From NCBI GenBank assembly GCA_033675265.1, contig JAUJYZ010000223.1, positions 1-64,000 of the forward strand: a stretch of 64,000 nucleotides of DNA, written 5' to 3'. Below are positions 25,901 to 60,200 of the stretch, piece after piece. The translations under genes and the position numbers were made by a program. Numbering within the stretch: the stretch's first letter is position 1; each line of letters begins with the position of its first letter. Below the pieces are notes generated by a model, which saw only the letters and a program-made list of their open reading frames with translations, did no database searches and was not told the DNA's origin. The stretch is from Actinostola sp. cb2023 (taxonomy: Eukaryota > Cnidaria > Anthozoa > Actiniaria > Actinostolidae).

Positions 25901-27823
25901 CCTATACCATCGAAACTTTCCAGAAATGTTCTTTCAGACAAACTCTTTCAGATCATATAGGCTGTTTGTACCAGAAAGAAACCAGTTTGCTGATCTTAAA
26001 AATCAGTACGCGTGAGAAGAGTGAATTGACCGCGCGAGTTGGATCACAGGCAGCCCAATTAAGTTGTGATCTTGTGAATATTAAATTGTAGAGAATGTAT
26101 GTAGAATTACAAAATAACGTACAATGGCACTTACGTTGTCAATAAAGGACTGAAAATTCACCAGTGTTGATAATTTACTGTTCTATTGCCCTCATGTGTT
26201 AGTTTGGCGTTTTAGGCCGTTTTTATTTTTTTTCTCCCTCACCCTGTAAAGGAAGAGGGTGAGGCACAGGTAGCCCAAGTTCACTGTTTGTGGCTATTTA
26301 CTAGAGATATATGTGACTAAACGAAACATAGAATAAAATCGTTGAATCTTGTTAAAATCCAATAAGACTTACATGGTGTCTTATTTATATACTTAGTTAT
26401 CTTCCTGCTGAGTTACAGCGAATTTCGTTAGGTTTAACTGCTTTTCCCTTTGAGTGGCAAGGGAAAAGCAGTTAAACCTTAACGAAATTCGCTGTAACAC
26501 AGCAGGAGGATAACTAAGTATATAAAGAAGACACCATGTAAGTCTTATTGGATGTTAACAAGATTCAACGATTTTATTCTATGTTTCGTTTAGTCACATA
26601 TATCTCTAGTAAATAGCCACAAACAGTGAGCTTGGGCTACCTGTGGGTGAGGGAGAAAAAAAAAAAAAACGGCCTAAAACGCCAAACTAACACATCAGGG
26701 CAATAGAACAGTAAATTATCAACACTGTGGTGAATTTTCAGTCCTTTATTGACAACGTAAGTGCCATTATACGTTATTTTGTAATTTTACATACATTCTC
26801 TACAATTATTCACAAGATCACAGCTTGGGCTGCCTGTGGTTGGATTTGATCGACCGAGTTTTTTTGATCGACTAAGTTTTTTGTCAAAGAAAGAGTAATA
26901 TAGAGATTTATGACTTTTATTATATAAGAGCGCATCCACAAATATTCGTACTCTTTACAATTAAACAGTTAATACTCTAGGAAATAATACTGTAAAGCAT
27001 ATTTCTTGCGTGACAAGCCCGCAAGCACGCAAGATCTTTATGCATTTTAATTAGTTCAAATTTCCTTAATTCATATTTTGGTGGTATTTTTGATTTTGTT
27101 TCACGGACATTGGTTCGGCGCTCTAGTATGTCAAGCACAGGCTAAAGTAGTAAATTTGCACTTTGAAATACTGACTCAACATATACATACATTGAAGCCT
27201 GCGTGACAAACTCGGCTCGGAGGGATTAACACTGACTCAACACCAGATATATCACGCAAAGTTGGCTTCAGTTCCTTGTGTCAGGTGATTGATTATCGTA
27301 TCTACATGTAGTAATGATCACTCTGTAAATAAAATAAGTTTGTTCTAGAGCACTAAAAAAATAAATTTAAGTGCAAAAAGATAAAGATATGTGACTATAA
27401 TGAGAATATATCACCCGGGATACCATTTCACATTCTATAAATTTATAATCACGTTTATAATATTCTACAGGCTCAGGCAGCCAGTATAACGAGCGACAGA
27501 ATATACCCCTGGGTTCCCGAGGATGCACTGCAACGGACATCTCTATTACATCAATACACATTAGATCAGTATGTATGTAGAACACGAACCCGAGCGGTTG
27601 TTTTTTTCCAAGTTTTGAAGGCATCGTACGCCAGTTGTACTGCAAGTTTCGCCTCGTCTTCTCCCATATCTGCGACTCGGTCTATCTCTTCGCCTGTAGA
27701 AGGGTTGTAAACAGGGAACGTTGTAGTGCTTGTAATCCATTTACCTCCGATAAAACCCTTGTTTCTGAGCAGAGAGAACTGATTACGGACTGTGGCGACT
27801 GATGTTGCACGTGTTTTGGCCAT
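7910..27823 (-). CDS. ALDH5A1: Succinate-semialdehyde dehydrogenase, ten exons
   Basis: Oxidises succinate semialdehyde to succinate with NAD(P)+, the last step of GABA breakdown, normally in mitochondria. Exons in transcript order: 27823-27590, 25127-25044, 23507-23337, 17482-17366, 17289-17146, 14360-14216, 11986-11828, 10748-10579, 9188-9130, 8121-7910. All have GT-AG ends. Length is 497 residues if exon 6 were in frame, close to bacterial GabD and mature animal SSADH. Visible signatures: FIGGKWITS near residue 27; WNFP with the catalytic Asn at 165; [10 protein letters not shown] with the cofactor Lys at 188; [14 protein letters not shown] with general base Glu266; ACVAPNR with nucleophile Cys300; and C-terminal [20 protein letters not shown]. 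The second redox-switch Cys of vertebrate SSADH (two residues after the nucleophile) is Ala302. The N-terminus [18 protein letters not shown] is basic and Ser/Thr-rich, a plausible short mitochondrial presequence. Oddities: a one-base frameshift in exon 6 and a satellite that copies the exon-4 acceptor. AATAAA lies about 105 nt past the stop (complement of 7801-7806). Confidence 0.9.
8338..8956. repeat. CAGCTA hexanucleotide satellite
   Basis: Nearly uninterrupted CAGCTA/CTACAG units are broken by phased inserts of TATACCG and ACATCTATATACCG, giving a higher-order pattern of mixed blocks. It lies in SSADH intron 9. Long open frames of alternating Tyr-Ser or Leu-Gln here are artefacts of a six-base repeat lacking stops. 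Confidence 0.95.
9447..10569. mobile_element. Fold-back element with internal minisatellite, beside an SSADH donor
   Basis: Termini CAGGAGCCAATAAGTAGGAG and its near complement (CTCCTACTTATGGGCTCCTG) have arms of about 110 bp, with the words GTCACGGCGTTTGAACAA and TTGTTCAAACGCCGTGAC. The loop is the 19-bp minisatellite. The right end stops 9 nt from the 5' splice site of SSADH exon 8. Flanks read on the - strand are GTCTATAAT (at the real donor) and GTCTATTAC (far end), an imperfect 8-9 bp duplication that includes the donor GT. CAGG termini with an approximately 8-bp duplication suggest a hAT-like element (inference). Confidence 0.75.
9565..10475. repeat. 19-bp minisatellite, about 45 copies
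   Basis: The unit TTTTATTTGCAGCAACTCG repeats with variants TTTGTAGCAACTCG and CAACTCATTTTA. A longer duplication of about 120 bp is visible: the block containing TTCTATAGTTGCTGCAAACTC occurs at about 10250 and 10391. The whole array forms the loop of the fold-back at 9447-10569. Confidence 0.93.
10811..11125. repeat. Nested palindrome in SSADH intron 7
   Basis: The inner element at 10836-11020 has termini AGGCGACTTGCATGATGACG and its near complement. Arms contain ACTACAAGTACCAGAATGC. An outer weaker pair reads GCAGCTCTTAGAAGATAT and ATATCTTCTAAGCAGCTGC. The terminal AGGCGACTTGCA also occurs at 14397, suggesting a shared family. Confidence 0.7.
11264..11430. repeat. MITE family P, copy 1
   Basis: Arms TACACCGAATCGAAATATGG and complement enclose a GACTGACCAACCTC / GAGGTTGGTCAGTC core with short spacer. 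A diverged relative sharing the TGACTAACCTCGTGTTCA core lies at 43062-43208. Confidence 0.75.
11462..11766. repeat. MITE family Q, copy 1
   Basis: Termini TATGCCTATTTCAATAAACG and its complement have arms of more than 100 bp (TATAGGCGATAGGTTATACG, and GACCGAAGTGCATTATGG). Its right end is about 60 bp from SSADH exon 7. A second family member is at 42826-43061, again directly next to a family-P element. Confidence 0.75.
12704..13500. other. CpG-richer stretch in SSADH intron 6, unassigned
   Basis: Less AT-rich than its surroundings, with two CACGTG boxes (near 12962 and 13070) and several CG clusters. A 35-codon frame opens at 13290 ([14 protein letters not shown]) and ends at 13397; it has no recognised relative. 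The word CCACAGGCAGCCCGCC near 13476 resembles a CACAGG-family end. Possibly the relic of an inserted promoter or element; no function can be assigned. The nearby 12001-12700 shows nothing I can name. Confidence 0.3.
13795..13975. repeat. GATGAT microsatellite with internal duplication
   Basis: GATGATGATG runs are interrupted by a duplicated block GAGAGTGATTACTGCAGCTG at about 13820 and 13896. Confidence 0.85.
14216..14360 (-). pseudogene. ALDH5A1: SSADH exon 6 carrying a one-base frameshift
   Basis: Acceptor TTTCAG and donor GTAGGT are intact, but the exon is 145 nt, whereas flanking phase (0 in, 0 out) needs 144. Reading in from exon 5 gives [19 protein letters not shown] and continues to VEGVIASKT, then TAG. 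The expected family sequence after SK is (F/Y)RNTGQ; AGGAATACAGGACAG for RNTGQ is present but one base out of frame, after AAAACAT. The extra base lies in or next to an A4 run, so an assembly or read error is quite possible. A real null or variant allele is the alternative. The rest of the gene is under evident constraint, which favours an error or recent mutation. Confidence 0.75.
14394..16735. repeat. 2.3-kb palindromic element, interrupted
   Basis: Left-arm sequence 14440-14606 plus 15611-16065 matches, in reverse complement, 16075-16730. Paired words include AAACCTCTCAGTCGTTTTCG, GGTTCAGCCGTTTATGAG and AGCTTACCTCCTTCCTAAATCG. The centre is near 16070. The left arm is split by the element at 14607-15610. 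The left end AGGCGACTTGCA resembles the element at 10836. It fills SSADH intron 5. Confidence 0.85.
14607..15610. mobile_element. DNA transposon derivative with 10-bp target duplication
   Basis: Termini GGGTGTTCGGAAAACTAAGA and the complement TCTTAGTTTTCCGAACACCC carry runs of CTTAGGGT-like units (3-5 copies). Flanks are TCCGTCTGAG on both sides. The opposite arm of the host palindrome keeps the unoccupied site (complement at 16560-16569), so insertion and a 10-bp duplication are directly shown. The interior is itself a palindrome (14764-14985 with 15230-15430), centred on CACAGG-family ends at 14998 and 15222. The duplication length fits Mutator-like elements best (inference). No transposase is seen. 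Confidence 0.85.
17419..21850. repeat. 138-bp satellite that includes the SSADH exon-4 acceptor and start
   Basis: There are thirty-two copies of TATGGAAAGTTCC at about 138-bp spacing. The leftmost (17469) is the genuine exon 4. Each unit, read on the - strand, has TATGCTAACGTG (branch-point-like TGCTAAC), a T-rich tract, CTCTAAG, then about 44 nt of exon-4 sequence beginning TGGAACTTTCCATACGCGAT. After that it diverges to GCTGCTGTAATGATTG. Most units carry an AT insertion (GCGATATGATAACC) that would cause an immediate stop; the second and third units from the left differ. See findings for splicing implications. Confidence 0.95.
21880..23232. repeat. CATCAT-based satellite
   Basis: Blocks of (CAT)n alternate with ATCATCATAATACCAACACC and AACAACAT, giving a variable unit of roughly 50-60 bp, about twenty-odd copies, preceded by simpler CAT/CAC repeats. 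It sits in SSADH intron 3, 105 bp from exon 3. Confidence 0.92.
23595..23660. repeat. Penelope-like element 3' tail signature
   Basis: GAACCAAGCTTTCGGCATCG followed by CGGCCATCTTCAGGG has the CTGAAGATGG…CGAAAGC layout commonly seen at the 3' ends of Penelope-like elements. Only the tail is present. Confidence 0.4.
23980..24658. repeat. Fold-back element in SSADH intron 2
   Basis: Arms of about 300 bp are centred near 24320. Paired words include CAAGCCTG…GCTTGGCTTT with its complement, GAAATAGAAATTTATGCC, GACTTCCGG…GTCACGTGAC and AATCTGTCCGGTATGGTTGA. The arms are diverged by scattered substitutions. Confidence 0.8.
24660..24965. repeat. 80-bp tandem repeat, four copies
   Basis: Units begin AATATCATCATGCACCC and contain CAACCAGTCATCAACACC and TGTCAACCATATCATC. 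A diverged single unit with CCATCACCATCAACCAGTCA lies at 23900, on the other side of the fold-back at 23980-24658, so the fold-back may have split an older array. Confidence 0.88.
25455..26015. repeat. 560-bp fold-back element
   Basis: Arms of about 250 bp are centred near 25735. Paired words include TTTAAGATCAGCAAACTGG, CTTTCAGATCATATAGGC and TATCGGGGATGACATTTATA. Arm identity is high. It lies in SSADH intron 1 immediately before the next fold-back at 26045. Confidence 0.85.
26045..26838. mobile_element. CACAGG-family element with nested copy
   Basis: Termini CACAGGCAGCCCAA and TTGGGCTGCCTGTG are flanked by a perfect 7-bp duplication GTTGGAT. Arms of about 200 bp include GTGATCTTGTGAAT and GTCAATAAAGGACTGAAAAT. 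The central region is occupied by a second family member (26265-26645). Confidence 0.88.
26265..26645. mobile_element. CACAGG-family element nested in the previous one
   Basis: Termini CACAGGTAGCCCAAG and CTTGGGCTACCTGTG are flanked by a perfect GGTGAGG duplication. Arms run about 175 bp each (CACTGTTTGTGGCTATTTAC, ACATGGTGTCTTATTTATATA) around a CTTTTCCC core. No coding capacity. Confidence 0.87.
27489..27535. repeat. Solo end of MITE family G
   Basis: ACGAGCGACAGAATATACCC followed by CTGGGTTCCCGAGGAT equals one terminus of the elements at 31658-31946 and 48009-48298. It is 55 bp from the exon-1 donor of SSADH. Confidence 0.7.
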
Positions 27824-28451
27824 TTGTACTAATGTCACGCAACACCACAGGAAGCCCAAGCAGTATACTTGAAAAATTTTGAGTATTTTTGAAAATGTCT
27901 CGAAATGTAAAAAAAACATGTTCAGTATTCAACTGATATTCACATTTATTTACATTTATTTGAAATTAAGTCACAAGTATACCGCTTGGGCTGCCTGGCA
28001 ACACTTGGTAAAACGTAATTGTACCACAGGAAACCCAAACTTGAATTTTATTTAAATAATGTTTAAAATCATTTTTTTTTCGCTTTTATCAATTAACTTA
28101 GATTATTACACGATTGAGAAAATTCACCCGGCGAAGATCCCCGGCGAAGTGATTGTCCTTCCTTTGCTGGTTTCACAATTATTTTACCCACAATCCACTG
28201 CGGCAGACTCAGCTCGCTGCACAGCGGTATCCCCCATGGCGGCGTTTCTCCATGACGATGAAAATGGCGGAAAGCATTTTCAAATATTGAGAAAAATATC
28301 GTTAAAAACACTATTGATTGTGTCCTAAACTAACAAAATGGAGAGATCGAGGACCATGCTGTACCCGTGTATTGATTTCTGACGAAGTTTCACCGATGTG
28401 ACGAAGAAAATTGGAATCATTGAGTGAAAATAACAAACGCTCCCTGTCGCT
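27824..28451. promoter_or_regulatory. Divergent interval between SSADH and KIF3B starts
   Basis: Only 628 bp separate the two start codons, which point away from each other, so a shared bidirectional promoter is plausible (inference). About a quarter is a CACAGG-family MITE. The remainder has a CpG-richer core around 28120-28270 (CCGGCGAAGATCCCCGGCG, CATGGCGGCG). No TATA box is obvious. Confidence 0.5.
27846..27997. mobile_element. CACAGG-family element next to the SSADH start codon
   Basis: Termini CACAGGAAGCCCAAGC and GCTTGGGCTGCCTG (last TG missing) are flanked by 7-bp GCAACAC on both sides. Arms include AGTATACTTG and CAAGTATAC. It ends 22 bp upstream of the SSADH ATG, so it would lie in the 5' UTR or core promoter. 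Confidence 0.8.
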
Positions 28452-54228
<25,777 letters not shown>

Positions 54229-54289
54229 AGCACCGCTGAAAGTAACAAAATTACTAACAACTAAGTCCCTTTTCGCATTCACAGATCCC

Positions 54290-55270
54290 GTTGTAAAACC
54301 ACTGTACTTATTGACATCAGATGCATTTGTACAGGGTTAGCCTCGAGTCAGTGTAAATTATTCACAAATATCAACAAGAACATGAATAAATGTTGACATA
54401 AAACAATAGAAACATTTTTGAATTGCACGGACTGTTTTCTGAATCGAGGCTAAGCCTGTACAAATGCGTCTTTTGTCAAGGACAGCGGTCATCTCTAAAC
54501 AATGCGAAACTGGAGTATTGATTATTATAACAATGTTATACTGGAAACAGATTATGTGATGAAAGGAGGCTGAAAGTTTCATTCCTAGAAATATGTTCTA
54601 ATTTTATGCCGTGTTTGAGTCAACATTTTTGGTAGCCTGCGTTACAGCTGGAACCAAGCCAGGTTGCAATGCAGGCTACATGTTTGGCTATTCATCTGTG
54701 TAGATATATAGAGGGTCCTCACAACTGACATTACCATACATGGCTAATAGCTACGCTGTGAGCATTGTGTTAATAGTTACATGTTCCAAACTTAATTAGA
54801 TCAGACAAGAGCTAAATGAAGGGCTCCCTGCAAGAACAGAGTGACTTATGATCAAAACCCAAATTCTCCTTTGAAATTCAAAGAATATCGAGGAGAATTT
54901 AGATTTTGATTACAAGTCACTTAGTACTCCATTCTTACAGGGAGCCATTCAATTATCCACTGTTTCTAATGCATTTGGTGCATGTAAACATCTGAATACT
55001 CCAGTTTCGAGTTGTTTCAGGACGCCGCTGTACTCCTTGACAAAAGACGCATTTGCTCAGGCTTAGCCTCAATCCAGAGAATAACCCATGGAATTTAAGA
55101 TGGTTTCTATTGTTGAATGTCAACACTTTTTCGCATTATCGTCTGTGTTTGTGCATAATTTAATTACACTGAATTGAGGCTAAGCCTGTCGAGCAAATGT
55201 GTATTTTGTCAAGTACATGTACATGTAGTGTACAGCGGTGTCTAAACAACTCGAACCTGGAGTATTGGGC
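54290..55270. repeat. Three related inverted blocks downstream of KIF3B
   Basis: Words GAGGCTAAGCCTGTACAAAT, TTTTGTCAAGGACAGCGG and AACTGGAGTATT occur near 54443-54515, in reverse near 54998-55070, and forward again at 55172-55262. A weaker copy begins near 54295. A smaller palindrome at 54822-54954 (GGCTCCCTGCAAGAA / TTCTTACAGGGAGCC) lies in the middle. The KIF3B AATAAA at 54385 lies inside this region. Confidence 0.75.
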
Positions 55271-55726
55271 CTTTGACAGCAGTGCTTCTCCAGATGAGAT
55301 TTGTGGAGTTATTACAACTACATGTAACAGCAATGGCATTTTAATATCAAAACAAGTTCAATAGTATTGTACATTGTATATAAAAAACTAGATGTGAGGA
55401 CCGTATTTTCACTTACTTTTACCAATTAACAAAACTCAAAATTATTATATACACATACAGTCTATACATTATGTTAATTTTGCTGTTAACTTTTAAAAGT
55501 TTGAACATTATTTATTCAAAGATGATAACAAATTGAGATTGTGGTCCTAACCGAACATTTGAACAGAATTGTAATAAATGTCTTATGAACAAAAATTAAA
55601 TGTTTTTTTAATTTTTTGTGCTAAGTATTTATGGCATGCCTTGAACAGCCTGCATGGCAGATATTATTAAGAAATAGGGGATAGGAGAATGGTCATTTAA
55701 ACTGGACTGTGGCTCAGTTGAAAGTA

Positions 55727-55883
55727 CAGTCGAACCTCCATAAGCAACCACCCAACAACAGGTTCCAACTATTATTAAATAGTGATTTGACTTAATTGGA
55801 AACTTTTGGTACTTTGGAAAACTGGTTGCATAGGAGAGGTGGTTGATTACGAGAGTGGTCGCAACTGGAGACAGGTTCAACTG
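55727..55883. mobile_element. Tc1/mariner-like MITE
   Basis: CAGTCGAACCTCCATAAGCA at the left and GACAGGTTCAACTG at the right, with TA flanks. Imperfect arms include CAACCACCC / AGGTGGTTG. Confidence 0.75.
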
Positions 55884-55934
55884 TATTCTATTTTAGTTCC
55901 ATTTGAAGCTTTATGAACTAAATACTCCTTTTTA

Positions 55935-56122
55935 CAGTTCCCGGCGCCATATTGAAAGGTAGCCGAGCCTTTGCATCGAAGCGAGACTGGCGGTGACCTT
56001 GCAATGCTAGAGACCTTTTTTAACACCTTGAACATTATTCACGTCTCTATCATTGCAAGGTCACCGCCAGTCTCGCTTCGATGCAAAGGCTCGGCTACCT
56101 TTCAAGATGGCGTCGGGAACTG
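55935..56122. mobile_element. Tc1/mariner-like MITE with near-identical arms
   Basis: CAGTTCCCGGCGCCATATTG and complement (CGTCGGGAACTG) with TA flanks. Arms of about 80 bp match through GCATCGAAGCGAGACTGGCG and GTGACCTTGCAATG. Confidence 0.85.
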
Positions 56123-56184
56123 TAAAAAGAAGTATTGTCCAGGTTATTTGATACACAAATATATAGTTCCATCTGGTCTTAGAA

Positions 56185-56985
56185 TGACCATTCTCTTATC
56201 ACCATTCTCCTATTCTCCTCCTATCACCATTCTCCTATCACCATTCTCATCACCATTCTCCATCACCATTCTCCTATCACCATTCTATCATTCTCCTATC
56301 ACCATTCTCCTGTCACCATTCTCCTATCACCATTCTCCTATCACCATTCTCCTATCACCATTCTCCTATCACCATTCTCCTATCACCATTATCTTATCAT
56401 CCCCTATCACCATCCTATCACCATTCTCCTATCCTATCTCCTATCACCATTCTCCATCACCATTCTCCATCACCCATTATCCTATATCACCATCCTCATT
56501 ATCCTATCTCCTATCACCATTCTCCTATCACCATTCTCCTACATTTGTATCTCCTATCACCATTCTCCCTATCACCATTCTCCTATCACCATTCTCCTAT
56601 CACCATTCTCCTATCACCATTATCTTATCACCATTATCCTATCACCATTATCCTATCTCCTATCACCATTCTCCATCACCATTATCCTATAGATCTCCTA
56701 TCACCATTCTCCTATCACCATTCTCCTACATTTGTATCTCCTATCACCATTCTCCTATCACCATTCTATCTCCTATCACCATTCTCCTATCACCATTCTC
56801 CTATCACCATTCTCCTATCTCCTATCACCATTCTCCTATCTCCTATCACCATTCTCCTATCTCCTGTCACCGTTATATCCTATCTCCTATCACCATTATT
56901 ATATCTCCTATCACCATTATCCTATCTCCTATCACCATTACTGTATCTTATCTCCTATCACCATTATCCTATCACCTTTCTCTCC
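56185..56985. repeat. 14-bp minisatellite (CACCATTCTCCTAT)
   Basis: About 55 units with TATCTCC insertions that form longer repeats. A block with CTACATTTGTATCTCC occurs twice about 180 bp apart. A single-copy GGATAGGAGAATGGTCATT at 55679 is the inverse of the array start and may be a seed. Long frames here are repeat artefacts. Confidence 0.93.
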
Positions 56986-57227
56986 GACAGCCTTTTTTTT
57001 AAATAGGTGTATACAATGGTTGTACAATAGAACAGGCTCACAGACTTGTAAAGTTCTGTACACTGTATATGTACCAACAACAAACTGCCAGGAAAAATTG
57101 CCAGGAAAATTTCCTGGAATAATTGACAGTTCCTAACAGTAATTTTCATGCCACTGAAGCAATTTTGTGTCTGGAAATAAATAGCTGCTTCCACAAACAT
57201 ATTCTAAAACACTGTTTGTGACAAGAA

Positions 57228-60200
57228 TCAATTCCCATTGAATTTCTCATTGTTCTGTTCGAGCAGCTTCAGCACTTCATCCTCATCTTGCTCCTTTGGC
57301 TTTGGTGGCTCCTCCATAGTTTTGTTCTTTTTATGGAACTGAATCCCAGTCAAAGTACTGCTTGACTGGATATGTCTACTGAAGAAATGAATTGCTGCAA
57401 AGTTCAAAAGGCAGAGGCAACTCAAGGTAAACACACAATACATGAGTGTACAAGGTCCAATGGATTTAAAAGTGTTGCCAACCACAACAGGGACAATCAT
57501 ATCCCCAACACAGGCACCCACAAGCAAGATTGACGCCACCCGCCCAGACACATCAAGGAAGTACTCCACCCAGCTCAATGCTGCAGCAAAGAAAGATGCT
57601 GCCGAGATGCCAAGGATGACTGTCCCTGCCCACAGTTTAGGGCTAGAGTATACATCGCATCCATCATGAGACTGTGAGACTAGTATCACTCCAGCTATAA
57701 GACATCCTATGATGTCAATGAGAAGCATTTTCTGTGGCTTCACGTGTTTGGATATAGGTACAGATATAAGTCTTGCGAGAGCAAATGTTCCCCAGTAAGT
57801 AGCTGTCAGTAGAGATGCATGATTATTGCTCATGTGTGGTTTAGATTTCACAGCAAATGCAAAGATGAATCCGCCATAGACTATTTCCATACCAACGTAA
57901 TTAAGGAGCAAAACACAGAACAACAAGAGAACAATTCCTTTATAGAGTCTGTTGTTAGCATAGCTACCATGGAGGTGATGCTCCTCTTTTTTGACAGTGT
58001 CTTCTTTCAATGCTTTGAGGAATGCACACGCCAGGAAGAAAACTCCAGCCATCACACATGGGGTGGTGCCAAGCCAGTATGCCCACGTCACCTGGGGTAT
58101 GTCGTCCGGGTTGAATTCTACAGTTTCATTGGATGTTGGGTTTGTGATGTTGTCTGGAAGAAGGAATGGCCTTGCAAGCAGTGGTGCAAGGAATGCACCA
58201 GCAGCAAATGAGAAATGCAGGAATTGCATGTAGGATTGGGACTTGTTGGGCCGCAGTACAAACAAGATGGCATTGCCAGCTGAAAGCAATTAATGGAAAA
58301 ATAATGTTACCATGCTGCTTCTGTGTGACAGTTGACATAAAAGTAATTATTCAAGGGCTTCGTACAAAAACAGTATACCGGTAAGTAACTTGTGATCAAA
58401 TACAGGAGAATTTGCAATGACTGCTGTTTATCATAATAATAAATGAAATGTTATAATTAAAATAATATTCTAAAGTGCTTGTATTTAAAAATACAAGACT
58501 GCCATAAAAAAGAAAATATAAATATAGAATTTAACTAAATCTAAGCTAGATAAATAAACTAGATGAAATGAGTTATAAAAAAACATAAAATATTCCTATA
58601 TAATTAGCTAAATTGAAAAAAAGTATCTAGTAACTAATTAAAATGTTTTATAATGTAAATCCATGATACAGTCTGCTTTCTTAAAAAGAAAAGTTTTTAG
58701 TTGAGACAGAAGTATGGAAATACTGCTTGTATTAAAATACAAAAAAATAAATAATAATAATAATAATATTTAATCAACAAATAAAAAAGTGAGACAGCAA
58801 GACTCTAAAAACTGTGATCACCTAGTGACATCAAGAGTTCCAGACTTCCGGTACGCATGCAACGCATTGTGAAATTATTACAAAGGAAAAGTGCGGAGCC
58901 CAGAATTGCAGGTGCTCACTTTTCCTTTGTAATAATCTCACAATGTATTGTGCACGTACCGGAAGTCTGGAACTCTTGATGCTTGTATTGAACAAACAAC
59001 ACATGGACTTGGTACCTGTATCGAGTGATCCTGCAGCAATTGTCATGGCCGAACCAATCATTATCAATGCATATACACTTCTGACCAGTGGAAACACAAC
59101 CATTGCCAGGGCGCAAGCAAGAGATGAACATCCAAGTACCAAATACCCATTGTATCTATCATACATCCATCCACCCGCGATACTACCAACCAAGTACCCC
59201 ACAGCTCTTGCCGTAAATACGTATGACATCTGAGATAGGGTGGAATTGGTATGGTATGCCAGGTCGAGCATTGTAGGTCCAAACATTGCATTGGAGATCC
59301 CCTGTATGGAAAATTAAGAAATCCACATATAACACATTTTGTACATGGAGACTAGCGCGTACACAAGTATGTGCTGTGTTGGTGTATCTTCGCTTCGAAC
59401 ATTATTAGTGATATAGCGCTATAAATGAATAATAATTATTATTATTATCTAATGATAAACTCAATGGTAAAAAAAAATTAAGGAATTAGATATATAACAC
59501 CATCAAAAGAGTATATACTTACATGTATAAATTTGAGCCTTTATTTTTGCCCTTCCTCCCCATTACCCCAGACTTTTAATTTATTACATTTTATTATTAT
59601 TATGATTAAATTTTGTCTTGAAATTTATGCTAATTTATTTATAAATTTATAATAATAATAATAACTAGACTCTCTACTCGCGTGAAGTCGGGCTTCTATA
59701 AACTATAAATACGGTAGCCTATTTGAACTAAATATAGATATCGCAGTGAGATTATTTATAAAACAGTGTTTGGTCGCTCGTTGCATGACTCGGGTAGAAC
59801 ATGCTTTCTTTGTAAAATCAATTTCACAAACTCAGCGAATATCATATAAATTAAATGACAATGACAATAGTTTATTTGGTTATTTGGTGCCATAAATATA
59901 TAATATATATACCAATTTTAATTTTAAAAATACAAATATAAATAAACTAGACATCGCAGCGTGATCCATGGTGACTCGAATAATCATGAACAATATTTCC
60001 TGCATGTTGGGCATTCAAATCAGTGACTTCCTTGCAACTGAATGATTTCAAAACTCAGCAAAATAAATATCTGTCGGTGTTATAAGCTTACCACGACAAC
60101 ACACAATTACAGCGGTACATGTACAAAGTATAGAAGACATTGACTTCATTTAGATTTCAATATTGTGTCAGTTGTGCGATACTGATAGAATATTTATCTT

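Noticed and set aside
55971..57002. A 343-codon Ser/Pro/Ile/His-rich frame
   Set aside because: It reads through a 14-bp minisatellite and a MITE arm; overlapping frames are equally open, and there is no homology or exon structure.
57442..58233. Plus-strand frames of 72-130 codons
   Set aside because: They are antisense shadows of the large MFS transporter exon.
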